Origin: Thermohalobaculum sp039822785 | GTDB taxonomy: Bacteria; Pseudomonadota; Alphaproteobacteria; Rhodobacterales; Rhodobacteraceae | NCBI GenBank assembly: GCA_039822785.1 | Contig: JBCBMO010000004.1 | Span: forward strand, 1-64,000 | DNA length: 64,000 nucleotides | Direction: 5' to 3' | Shown: positions 7,995-15,730 of the stretch, piece after piece | Layout of the letters: every line of letters begins with the position of its first letter | How positions within the stretch are numbered: the first letter of the stretch is position 1 | Program-made: the position numbers and the translations under genes | The notes under the pieces: generated by a model | Databases searched by the model: none | What the model was told of the DNA's origin: nothing | Seen by the model: only the letters and a program-made list of their open reading frames with translations

Positions 7995-8702
7995 ATGGAC
8001 CAACTTAGCCCCATCCGCGATCACGCCGACCGACTCCCCTCGACCGACGCCTGGCGCCGTCTGCCAGCGTCCAGCCAGAGAGCCCTCGACGCGATCTGCA
8101 TTCCGCTTCGAGCCCATCGTGGTGACAGCCCGACGGATGACGTCGTGATTGTCCGCTCCGGGGCTTTCGGTACCCTGCGCGAGACGGCCGACGGCCGCCG
8201 CAGCCTAACCTGCCTCGCCCTTCCCGGCGATTTCCTCGACTTTCGCCGCCGCGAACGGCAGCGCCAGGGCCGGCTGCTGACCCTCGCCGAGGGCGTGCTG
8301 CTGGTGCCGGATGTCCCTGCGCTCGATGCGCTTTGTCAGCGCGACGTGGCGATCACGACCCTGCTGTTCGATCTCATGCGGGAGGCCTTCACACGGGCGC
8401 GCGACCACTGCACCGATATCGCGATCAAGACGCCGCTCGAGCGTTTGGCCGCCGCGCTTCTGGAGTGCCGGCGTCGCCTCCACAACCCGCCGCTGGATCA
8501 GTTCGCGCTGCCCCTGCGCCGCGGTGACCTGGCCGAGTATCTGGGTCTGAAGGCCGAAACCGTGAGCCGTGGCTTCCGCACCCTGCGCGAGGAGGGGTTC
8601 ATCGCGCCCGAAAGCGCGGGCCGGATCTCGATCCTGAACCTGCCCGGTCTGCGCCAACTGGCCAATGGCGGGCGCCCGCGCCGCTCCACCCGCCCGTTCT
8701 GA
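7995..8702 (+). CDS. Crp/Fnr-family transcriptional regulator divergent from the iodate reductase operon
   Basis: The start at 7995 is chosen because GGAGGA ends 4 bases upstream. The 235-residue protein has a cyclic-nucleotide-binding-like beta-roll followed by a winged helix. The recognition helix reads AETVSRGFRTLREEG, the E-x2-S-R pattern of FNR/FixK/DNR proteins that bind TTGAT-N4-ATCAA. The four-cysteine cluster arrangement of FNR is not present, so it may be a DNR/FixK-like sensor or respond to another signal. It is divergently transcribed from idrP2 across a 257-base region with two matching boxes. Local control of the idr operon and of itself is the simplest reading. Confidence 0.85.
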   Translation: MDQLSPIRDHADRLPSTDAWRRLPASSQRALDAICIPLRAHRGDSPTDDVVIVRSGAFGTLRETADGRRSLTCLALPGDFLDFRRRERQRQGRLLTLAEGVLLVPDVPALDALCQRDVAITTLLFDLMREAFTRARDHCTDIAIKTPLERLAAALLECRRRLHNPPLDQFALPLRRGDLAEYLGLKAETVSRGFRTLREEGFIAPESAGRISILNLPGLRQLANGGRPRRSTRPF

Positions 8703-8732
8703 GCCGCGAGCCGCCAAGGCCGGCGTGCATCC

Positions 8733-8746
8733 TTGATCGACCGCAA
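8733..8746. promoter_or_regulatory. Weak FNR-like site upstream of the cupredoxin gene
   Basis: TTGATCGACCGCAA has one perfect half-site and a second half matching 3 of 5. It is centred about 122 bases before the cupredoxin start. It would make the cupredoxin part of the same regulon, but one degenerate half-site in GC-rich DNA is weak evidence. Confidence 0.3.
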
Positions 8747-8861
8747 GGCCCGGCGGAGCCGCCCTCCCTAGGCTCCGCCTGTCATCGCTGAGAACTCGCT
8801 CCGCCAGGGTCGAACCGGGGATCCCCCGGTCCCAGCCAAGCGTCTGGACCGGAGGTTTGGC

Positions 8862-9353
8862 ATGCACCCTGACACCCAAGGACTGACACGCCGTCAGACG
8901 ATCATCACCATCGCCGCCGCCTGCTGCTGCGCCGGGCTGCCCGCTGAGGCCATGACGCCGACGGTCGATCAGATCACCGATCTATCCTCCACCGCTGCGA
9001 CGGACATGTTCCGCTTCGCCCCCGATCTCCTCCGGGTGGAGCCCGGTACGGCGCTCGAATTCACCAACAGCCGCGGCGATCACACCGTCCATTCCGTGCC
9101 GCAGCTTTGGCCCGAGGGCGTGGTGCCGGTGAAGATCTCACACAAACCCTCGGCCTTGGTGACCTTGCCGGTCGACGGCCTCTACGGTTTTCGCTGCCGT
9201 CGCCACGGCAAGTACGGGATGGTCATGCTTGCGATCGCCGGCGCGGGAGAGGACCTCTCGACCATCGAGGCCCGCGTTAACGCAATGCGAGCAGGTGCCC
9301 GCGAGAAAGCCCGGTTCCGTGAGCTCATCGCCCGCTACCGCGCTGAAAGTTAA
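8862..9353 (+). CDS. Pseudoazurin-type cupredoxin with Tat-like leader
   Basis: This 163-residue type 1 copper protein has ligands H73, C111, H114 and M119. The spacings (38, 3 and 8 residues around Cys) are identical to pseudoazurin. The leader has L-T-R-R-Q-T-I then a hydrophobic stretch, a twin-arginine-like signal, with an unusual C-C-C run at 21-23. GGAGG precedes the ATG. A charged Arg/Glu-rich helical tail follows the copper domain. It sits 160 bases after the Crp/Fnr gene on the same strand. A periplasmic electron donor or acceptor for the IdrAB/IdrP enzymes is inferred from the locus. Confidence 0.8.
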   Translation: MHPDTQGLTRRQTIITIAAACCCAGLPAEAMTPTVDQITDLSSTAATDMFRFAPDLLRVEPGTALEFTNSRGDHTVHSVPQLWPEGVVPVKISHKPSALVTLPVDGLYGFRCRRHGKYGMVMLAIAGAGEDLSTIEARVNAMRAGAREKARFRELIARYRAES

Positions 9354-9415
9354 GACAATGTCGAAGAGTGTCGCCTGGTAACGAGGCGCTTTAGCAAGGT
9401 CACAAGTGGGATGAT

Positions 9416-9592
9416 CTAGAGCAAAAAGGCGAAGATGACGGCCCAGATCAAAGCGCCAAGTGCCACTGCCCCAATCATCCAGATGTTCAGCACGAAGCGC
9501 GGGCGGCCGGCGTCATCGCCCAGCACATTCGGCGACTTATCCACAGGCCGATGCGACTCTTGCTCTCGCCTGGCTGGCTCTGCGGGTTCCAT
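9416..9592 (-). CDS. Small single-helix membrane protein, 58 residues, unknown function
   Basis: The frame starts at ATG 9592 with AGAGG about 7 bases upstream. It encodes a polar, charged N-terminus (MEPAEPARREQES...), then a basic R-P-R-F step and one membrane helix (IWMIGAVALGALIWAVIFAFLL) ending at the stop. This layout, soluble N-terminus and C-terminal tail anchor, is that of a real membrane microprotein. It is convergent with the cupredoxin gene. I do not recognise a family. It could be a small accessory subunit of a respiratory or transport complex. Confidence 0.55.
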   Translation of the reverse strand: MEPAEPARREQESHRPVDKSPNVLGDDAGRPRFVLNIWMIGAVALGALIWAVIFAFLL

Positions 9593-9926
9593 GCCATCCC
9601 TCTATGCTCACTCAGAATACACCCTGCGGCAAACGCCGAATGCTTCGTCCCGTTATGCAGCAATTCTTCCCAGTCTTTGTGGCGCAAAAGTGGTTTCTTT
9701 CGTCGCGGATCCTCACTCTCTGGTCATGCTGCTCCGCAACATGACGAATCTGCAGCGCTTATTTGAAAATATTCAAAAAGGACCGATGCCTAGTTTCGAA
9801 CAGAATTCCTAATGGTCCTGAAAAATTCCGATTTTGCGGCGCAGCATTTTCTCGTTGACTAGGCCTCATTCATCCACAACCTTAAACATGACCGCATAGG
9901 CCATTCACGATTGCTGGAGAGGTGTC
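9593..9926. other. Intergenic region, AT-richer, with an inverted repeat at 9762-9777
   Basis: No convincing gene is seen in this stretch. Base composition is noticeably richer in A+T than the surroundings. It contains a perfect 6-4-6 inverted repeat TTTGAA-AATA-TTCAAA at 9762-9777, about 150 bases before the sugar transferase start. The region probably carries the promoter and an operator for the exopolysaccharide genes that follow. Confidence 0.5.
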
Positions 9927-10604
9927 ATGTCTGACCCAGTCAATGTGACCGTGCTTTCCGCGTCAGAGTTTGCAACGCGAAAGTTTAATCTGTTGTATGC
10001 AACGAAGATCAAACGGGCTTTCGACTGCATCACCGCGGCGATGATGTTGTTTCTCGCTGCACCGGTAATTTTTGTTCTCTTGATCATAATTGCACTGGAC
10101 GGGGCGAACCCGATCTTTGCACAGCCGCGCGTTGGTAAAGGCGGACGTGTGTTCGCCTGCTTCAAACTGCGCACGATGGTTCCTGACGCCGCCCAGCGCC
10201 TTGCCGAGCTTCTTCGCAAGGATCCGGTCGCCCGGCGCGAGTGGGATGAAAACTTCAAGCTTGAAGATGATCCTAGGATTACCTGGATCGGCCGTTTTCT
10301 TCGGCGCACCAGCCTCGATGAACTGCCGCAACTGTGGAATGTCGTGCGCGGCGACATGAGCCTGGTGGGGCCGCGACCTGTTACGCGGATCGAGATGCAC
10401 CGCTACGCGACCAACGCCCTGACCTACAAGTCGATGCGGCCGGGCCTGACGGGCCTGTGGCAGGTCGAGGGCCGCGGGCGGGACGTCAGCTACCCCGAGC
10501 GGGTGGCGATGGATGTCCGCTACGCCGGGAGCGTCTCCTTGGTGGAGGATCTGCGGATCATGGTTGGCACCTTGGGCGCGGTGCTTGGTCAGCGGGGGCG
10601 CTGA
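9927..10604 (+). CDS. ExoY/WcaJ-type sugar-phosphate transferase initiating exopolysaccharide synthesis
   Basis: The 225-residue protein belongs to the bacterial sugar transferase (polyprenyl-phosphate hexose-1-phosphate transferase) family. It would load the first sugar-1-phosphate onto undecaprenyl phosphate at the inner membrane. One N-terminal membrane segment (about 34-55) precedes the catalytic domain. Characteristic motifs are FKLRTM, RRTSLDELPQLWNV, GDMSLVGPRP and RPGLTGLWQV. It has the short ExoY form, without the extra N-terminal membrane domain of WcaJ/WbaP. It opens the + strand part of the exopolysaccharide cluster. Confidence 0.92.
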   Translation: MSDPVNVTVLSASEFATRKFNLLYATKIKRAFDCITAAMMLFLAAPVIFVLLIIIALDGANPIFAQPRVGKGGRVFACFKLRTMVPDAAQRLAELLRKDPVARREWDENFKLEDDPRITWIGRFLRRTSLDELPQLWNVVRGDMSLVGPRPVTRIEMHRYATNALTYKSMRPGLTGLWQVEGRGRDVSYPERVAMDVRYAGSVSLVEDLRIMVGTLGAVLGQRGR

Positions 10605-10675
10605 CGCTGTTTGCCGGGATGGATGGGGGCGGTGCCATCGCCCCGGTCCAGGGGGTTTCGTTGGAGGACTGGGGG

Positions 10676-11569
10676 ATGCGCGTCTCGGTCGTGATCGCGT
10701 CGGCGGGTCGGCCGGAATTCATCGAGCCGCTGCTTTTGCGGCTGTACAAGCAGACGGTGAAGCCTTGCCGGGTGGTCGTCGTGACGCCATCGCGCGACGA
10801 CAACCCGCTGATCGATCAACCGGCAGACCCCGCGGCGCCTTTCCTTGTGGAGCATCTGCTGTCGGCCCGCGGGCTGCCGCGCCAGCGCAACGTAGGCCTG
10901 GAGCGCGTGCTCGACGACTGCGATGCCGTGGTCTTCTTCGACGATGACTACGTGCCCTCCAAGCGTGCCATCGAGGGCATCATCGCCGCGTTCCAGGCGT
11001 TTCCGGATGTCGCCGGGATCTCGGGCGATCTGCTGGCGGACGGCATCCACGGCCCTGGCATCCCGCTCGACGATGCCGTGCAGCAGGTCGACGCCTATGA
11101 CGCCGCCTACACGCCGAAGGCGCCCGAAGTCACCCGGCAGCTCTCTGGCCTCTACGGCTGCAACATGGCGATCCGCACGGAGCGGATCGACGAGAACCGC
11201 TTCGACGAGCGCCTGCCGCTCTATGCCTGGCAGGAGGATGCCGATTTCGCCGGTCGCATCCCCGGGCGGAAGGTGCGCGTGGATTCCTTCGTTGGCGTCC
11301 ATTGCGGCGCCAAGCGCGGGCGCGAACGCTCCGGCCGGATGCTGGGCTACAGCCAGATCATCAACCCCGCTTACCTCGTCCGCAAGGGATCGATGTCGCT
11401 CGGCTTCGCGCTGCGCCTCAGTCTGAAGAACATCTTCGCCAATCACCTCAAGGTCCTGGCGCCGGAGCCGTGGATCGACCGGCGCGGGCGCATGACGGGC
11501 AATTGGCTCGGCATCGCCGACCTGCTCCGGGGCCGGCGGGAACCGGAGCGTGTCCTCGAGTTCAAGTGA
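10676..11569 (+). CDS. Family 2 glycosyltransferase
   Basis: The start at 10676 is chosen because GGAGG lies 8 bases before it and the fold begins directly (MRVSVVIASAGRP). The 297-residue GT-A protein has the Rossmann-like nucleotide-sugar site and a D-D-D-Y segment (VVFFDDDYVPS) as metal-binding DxD-like motif. The C-terminal half contains WQEDADFAGR, the usual ED acceptor-side motif. It follows the initiating transferase by 71 bases and probably adds a sugar to the lipid-linked repeat unit. Sugar specificity cannot be read from the sequence. Confidence 0.85.
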   Translation: MRVSVVIASAGRPEFIEPLLLRLYKQTVKPCRVVVVTPSRDDNPLIDQPADPAAPFLVEHLLSARGLPRQRNVGLERVLDDCDAVVFFDDDYVPSKRAIEGIIAAFQAFPDVAGISGDLLADGIHGPGIPLDDAVQQVDAYDAAYTPKAPEVTRQLSGLYGCNMAIRTERIDENRFDERLPLYAWQEDADFAGRIPGRKVRVDSFVGVHCGAKRGRERSGRMLGYSQIINPAYLVRKGSMSLGFALRLSLKNIFANHLKVLAPEPWIDRRGRMTGNWLGIADLLRGRREPERVLEFK

Positions 11570-11765
11570 CCCGATAACGGCGTCAGTATGCCGAAGCTCA
11601 AGCGTCGTGCCATTCCAGACTGTCCACCCGTTGCTTGCCCCCGACCCAGCCGCCGCGTGCCTGCCGCCTTGAGCAGGGCAGGTGCTGCGGCTGGTGCGCG
11701 CCGTCGCGTCGAGACGCGGCGGTTCCCGATTTCTCAAGGCCGGCCCGTCACGCAATGATCGTGAG

Positions 11766-13313
11766 ATGACTGTGAAAAAGGATGCAGGCGCATCGCCGGA
11801 GAGTGGGAGCGGCCCCGCCACGGGTGGGCTGGGGACCAGGCTTGCCTCCGCGAGCAGTTGGTCCATTGGCGGTCAGCTCGCGGCGAAGCTGCTCGATCTC
11901 GCGACCCTGGTGGTGCTGCTCTATTTCCTGACGCCGGCGGACTTCGGCCTGGTGGCGCAGGCGCTGACCATCGTGGTCATCGTCGAGGCGGTGACGATGG
12001 TGCCGATCCAGACCCCGATCCTGCGCATCGCCCAGCCGGAGCGGGCGCTCTATGATACCGCGTTCACCCTCACCCTGCTGCGGGCGGTGTTGATCGGTGC
12101 GATCATGGCGCTCTGCGCGGTGCCGCTTGCCGCCTATTTCCGCGAACCTGACCTGCCGCCGCTCCTCTATGCGCTCGCGCTCGCGCCCATGGTGCGCGGC
12201 TGCCTGAGCCCGATGATGGCGGAGTTCGACCGCCGCTACGACCTGCGCCCCTATGCGGTGATGGAGGTGACGGCGAAGACCACGGCGTTTTGCATTGCCG
12301 TGACGATTGCCGCGACGACGGCGAGCTATTGGGCCATTGCGGCGGCAACCATCACCACCCCGCTGGTGCTCGCCACCATCAGCTATGTCCTGGCCCCCTA
12401 CAGGCCGCGCCTCTCGCTCGTCCACTTCGCCAGCTTCCGCGACATCGTGGGCTGGAACACCGCCGCTCAGGCCATCGAGACCGTCACCTGGCAGCTTGAC
12501 CGGCTGATGCTCGGCCGGGCACTGCCGAACGATGTCTTCGGCCGCTACGCCGCCAGCCGGCAGATCAATGAGATCCCGCAACAGTCGATCTCCCGCCCGC
12601 TGACCCGGCCGATGATCGCCGCCTTTGCCCAGGCCCAGGACCAGGCGCGGCTGCGCGTGCTCTGGCTGAAGTGCTCCAACACCATGCTCTTCGTCGTAGG
12701 GCCCATCGTCGTCGGCCTCGCCCTCTTGGCGGACGAGGTCGTGATGGTGATCTTCGGCCCGGGCTGGGAGGGGGCGGAGGTCTTTATCTTCGGCCTCGCC
12801 CTCGCGGTGCTGCCGCAACTGCCCTGGATGCCGCTTCGCAGTCTGGCCGTGGCGACCTACCGGACGCGGCTGCAGACCTTCTGTGTCTTCATCAAGCTGA
12901 TGATCTCCATCCCCGTCTTGGTGATCGCGATCAAATGGCAGGGGGTCATCGGCGCGATCGTGGCCAAGGTGCTGATCGAGGTCGCGATGATCCCGATCTC
13001 TGCACATTTCATCCACCGGCTGATCGGCGTCTCGGTCCTCGATCAGCTTTGGGCGCTGCGCCGGACCGTGGCGGGGCTGATCGCGCTCGCGGTGATGCTC
13101 GCTGCGCTGCGCGACATGTTGATGCCCGCCTTCGGTACGCACCGTCTGGTCGTCGCGATGGAGGGCGGGGTGATCTTCGGGCTCGCGTTCCTGGGCTATC
13201 TGAGCGTTGTCTTTGCCCTGTGGTGGATGGCCGGGCGCCCGAACGGGATCGAGAGCCTGATGATCGACCGGGCGACGGCGGTGCTGGCGGTCCTCAGGCG
13301 GCGCCTCGCCTGA
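11766..13313 (+). CDS. Polysaccharide flippase (Wzx/RfbX-like, MATE superfamily)
   Basis: The 515-residue integral membrane protein has about 12-14 hydrophobic helices after a short Lys/Ser/Gly-rich N-terminus. The segment ASASSWSIGGQL followed by LLYFLTPADFGL matches the start of oligosaccharide flippases. ATG 11766 is chosen because the family homology begins shortly after it; its Shine-Dalgarno match is weak. It would flip lipid-linked repeat units to the periplasm for Wzy-type polymerisation. No Wzy polymerase is recognised in the window. Its stop codon abuts the stop of the convergent glycosyltransferase. Confidence 0.85.
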   Translation: MTVKKDAGASPESGSGPATGGLGTRLASASSWSIGGQLAAKLLDLATLVVLLYFLTPADFGLVAQALTIVVIVEAVTMVPIQTPILRIAQPERALYDTAFTLTLLRAVLIGAIMALCAVPLAAYFREPDLPPLLYALALAPMVRGCLSPMMAEFDRRYDLRPYAVMEVTAKTTAFCIAVTIAATTASYWAIAAATITTPLVLATISYVLAPYRPRLSLVHFASFRDIVGWNTAAQAIETVTWQLDRLMLGRALPNDVFGRYAASRQINEIPQQSISRPLTRPMIAAFAQAQDQARLRVLWLKCSNTMLFVVGPIVVGLALLADEVVMVIFGPGWEGAEVFIFGLALAVLPQLPWMPLRSLAVATYRTRLQTFCVFIKLMISIPVLVIAIKWQGVIGAIVAKVLIEVAMIPISAHFIHRLIGVSVLDQLWALRRTVAGLIALAVMLAALRDMLMPAFGTHRLVVAMEGGVIFGLAFLGYLSVVFALWWMAGRPNGIESLMIDRATAVLAVLRRRLA

Positions 13314-14468
13314 TCAGCCAGCACCCACCAGCCCCGGTGGCGGGGCGATCTGGGCCAGGGGCGCCGTAACCATGCTCCGCTGTCGCTCCATCGCTGCGCT
13401 TACGGCGGCGGTGAAGCGCGCGCGAAAGCGCTCCTCAGAGAAATCATGCGCCCGCGCTTGCAAAGCGCCTGCGGGAAAGCTGCCGGCCTCGAACCGCTCC
13501 AGCGCCGCTAGCAGTGCGCCTGCGGTTTGCTCGGCGAAGAACACCCCCGTCACCCCGTCCTGCAGGCTGTCGAGAACCCCGCCGCGGCCATAGGCGACCA
13601 CCGGGCAGCCGGAGGCCAAGGCCTCGATTGGCACGATCCCGAAGTCCTCCTCCCCCGGAAAGATCAGCGCGCGGGCGGTGGCGTAGAGCTCGACCAGCTT
13701 CTCGGTCGAGACCCCGCCGAGGAAGGTGACGTTGTCTGGCGCGCTCGCCTGCAGGGCGCCCAGCGCCTCTCCCTGACCCGCGACGACGAGCTTTCGCCCG
13801 GTGCCCCGGACCGCCTCGATGGCGAGATCGACGCGCTTGTAGCCGACAAGCTGAGAGACCACGAGGTAGAAGTCCGACCGCGCTTGGGGCGCCCCCCTGC
13901 CAAAGAGCGAAAGGTCGACCGGTGGGTTCACCACCACGGCCTCACGCCCATAGACCCGCTTGATCCGCCGGGCGATGAAGCTGGAGTTGGCGACGAAGCT
14001 ATCCACCCGCGCCGCACTCGCCAGGTCCCACTGGCGCATCCGATGGGCAAGGTGCGAGAACACCGTCCGCTGCAGCCAGCCCAAGCCGTCGCGATACTGC
14101 GGATAGTGATCGTAGAGATACCGCATCGGCGAGTGGCAGTAGCAGACATGCGTCGCATCCGGCGCGGCGATCACCCCCTTGGCCGGCCCGCTCTCGGAGG
14201 AGAGCACGAGATCGTAGCCCGTCAGATCCAACTCCTCGAGCGCCCGGGGCATGAAGGCCAGGTACTTTTGGTAGTGGCGCCGCGCCATCGGCAGCTTGGC
14301 GACGAAGGTCTCGCGCACCCGGCACTCCCGGATCGCCGCCGATACGGCGTCGGGGTCATAGACATGGGTGTAGATGTCGGCGTCGGGATAGCAGCGCAGC
14401 ATCTGCTCCAGCACGCGTTCGCCGCCGCGCATCCCGACCAGCCAATAGTGAATGATGGCAACGCGCAT
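13314..14468 (-). CDS. Family 4 glycosyltransferase
   Basis: The 384-residue GT-B enzyme begins MRVAIIHYWLVGMRGGERV, the glycine-rich N-terminal loop of GT4 proteins. HSPMRYLYD and a C-terminal E-x7-E-type motif (PGEEDFGIVPIEALASGCPVV) identify the donor-binding half. It follows the Wza-like gene by 44 bases on the minus strand and ends the exopolysaccharide operon. It should transfer a sugar from an NDP donor at the cytoplasmic membrane; specificity is unknown. Confidence 0.88.
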   Translation of the reverse strand: MRVAIIHYWLVGMRGGERVLEQMLRCYPDADIYTHVYDPDAVSAAIRECRVRETFVAKLPMARRHYQKYLAFMPRALEELDLTGYDLVLSSESGPAKGVIAAPDATHVCYCHSPMRYLYDHYPQYRDGLGWLQRTVFSHLAHRMRQWDLASAARVDSFVANSSFIARRIKRVYGREAVVVNPPVDLSLFGRGAPQARSDFYLVVSQLVGYKRVDLAIEAVRGTGRKLVVAGQGEALGALQASAPDNVTFLGGVSTEKLVELYATARALIFPGEEDFGIVPIEALASGCPVVAYGRGGVLDSLQDGVTGVFFAEQTAGALLAALERFEAGSFPAGALQARAHDFSEERFRARFTAAVSAAMERQRSMVTAPLAQIAPPPGLVGAG

Positions 14469-14512
14469 GCGGTTCTCTTTCGCTTCGCCGGACGATGGCC
14501 GCCAACGCCGGA

Positions 14513-15730
14513 TTAGTCCGTCAGGGTGGAGAGCTTGATACGCACGACGTCGTTGGGGCGAAGCGGCGTGTCGGGGTCGACCACCCGGGCCTCGCCACCG
14601 CGGCGCAATTCGAAGACCACGTCGACCGCGTCGTCGTCGGTGATGAACCCGGCCACCGCCGTCAGGCGAAAGCGCAGCGCACGCCGCTGGGCGATCACCG
14701 CGGCGATCTCCTCATTGACGCGCGCGAACTCGGTAAGCAGTTGCGACCGCTGGGCGCCGAGGAAGCGGCTCCGCTCCTCCTCCAGATCCACGATCCGGTT
14801 GCGGATCAAGCTGAGCGCGCTCTCCACCTCCAGCAGCGTCGCCTCGGAGGCGGTGAGCTGGCGCGCGAACTCGGGCAGGGTGTTGGGGGCCAGGATGCCG
14901 CGGTCGACAAGCTCGGTGTTACGCGCCAGCTCCTCCGCGTTCAGGTCGCGGATGCGCTCCTGGGCCGCCATGCGCTGCTGCAGAAGTTCGACCTGGCGCT
15001 CGTTCTCCTTGATCGCCTCCTGCCAAAGATCGAGAAGCGCCGCGGCCGTCTCGATCTCCGTCGCCGCGCGGCCGTTGCCGAGGGCCGCGGCCGCGGCGGC
15101 GATCTCGGCGCGCGCCTCGGGGCCGGTTCCGTCTGCCGCTTCGCCCTCGGGCATGAGCTCAGCGACGGTCGCGCGCAGGGCAGCGTCCAACTCCAGCCGC
15201 TTCTCCAACTCGCCGCGCTGGTTCTGAAGCCGGATCAGGCGGTCGCCCGCAGTCCGCAAGTCCGCCTCCAGCCCCAGCCGCTGCAAGGCAACGGTGTTGG
15301 GGTCGAGGCCGACGAAGGAGATGCCGCTCGCCAGCCCCACCGCATCGACGGCGGTCAGGCCGGGACGGAAGGTGACCTCGCCCGGGGTTCTGACGGCACC
15401 GAAGACCATCACGGGCGCATACTCCAGGATGCCCACCGTGATCGTCGGCGCCACCAGCGCGCCGGTTTCTTCCGCTGTCGCGGCGATGGCTTGCTCGACC
15501 TCGGCGAAGCTGCGCCCGGCGACGCTCACCCGGCCGATCCCGTCCAGCGCGACGGCGCCATCCGCATCGACCAGCCTTTCCTCAGAGGCCACGGCACCCG
15601 GCAGGAAGATCGACAGGCGATCCCCCACCGAGATGGCATAGGGCGTCTGCGCCACCGCGATGCCCGCCACCGCCCAAGCGAGGACAAGCGCGACCGGGCC
15701 GAGCCAGCGATGGATCCCTTGCCCCGTCAT
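14513..15730 (-). CDS. Wza/GumB-like polysaccharide export protein with long coiled coil
   Basis: A signal peptide (cleavage near AVA-Q) leads into a poly_export domain (YAISVGDRLSIFLPG) and SLBB-like folds (VFGAVRTPGEVTFRPGLTAVDAV). The middle, residues about 180-350, is a charged coiled coil rich in Glu/Arg/Leu. No lipobox cysteine is evident, so it may not be a classical Wza lipoprotein. The start overlaps the Wzc-like stop by 4 bases (ATGA), showing translational coupling. It probably forms or spans the periplasmic channel for the polymer together with the Wzc-like protein. Confidence 0.85.
   Translation of the reverse strand: MTGQGIHRWLGPVALVLAWAVAGIAVAQTPYAISVGDRLSIFLPGAVASEERLVDADGAVALDGIGRVSVAGRSFAEVEQAIAATAEETGALVAPTITVGILEYAPVMVFGAVRTPGEVTFRPGLTAVDAVGLASGISFVGLDPNTVALQRLGLEADLRTAGDRLIRLQNQRGELEKRLELDAALRATVAELMPEGEAADGTGPEARAEIAAAAAALGNGRAATEIETAAALLDLWQEAIKENERQVELLQQRMAAQERIRDLNAEELARNTELVDRGILAPNTLPEFARQLTASEATLLEVESALSLIRNRIVDLEEERSRFLGAQRSQLLTEFARVNEEIAAVIAQRRALRFRLTAVAGFITDDDAVDVVFELRRGGEARVVDPDTPLRPNDVVRIKLSTLTD

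Noticed and set aside
9435..9812. Open frame of 125 codons on the + strand
   Set aside because: No ribosome site and low-complexity composition. It overlaps the better supported minus-strand microprotein and the AT-rich promoter region.
11748..13142. Long minus-strand frame opposite the flippase gene
   Set aside because: Its product is Arg/His/Asp-rich with no fold, while the + strand gives a canonical multi-helix flippase.
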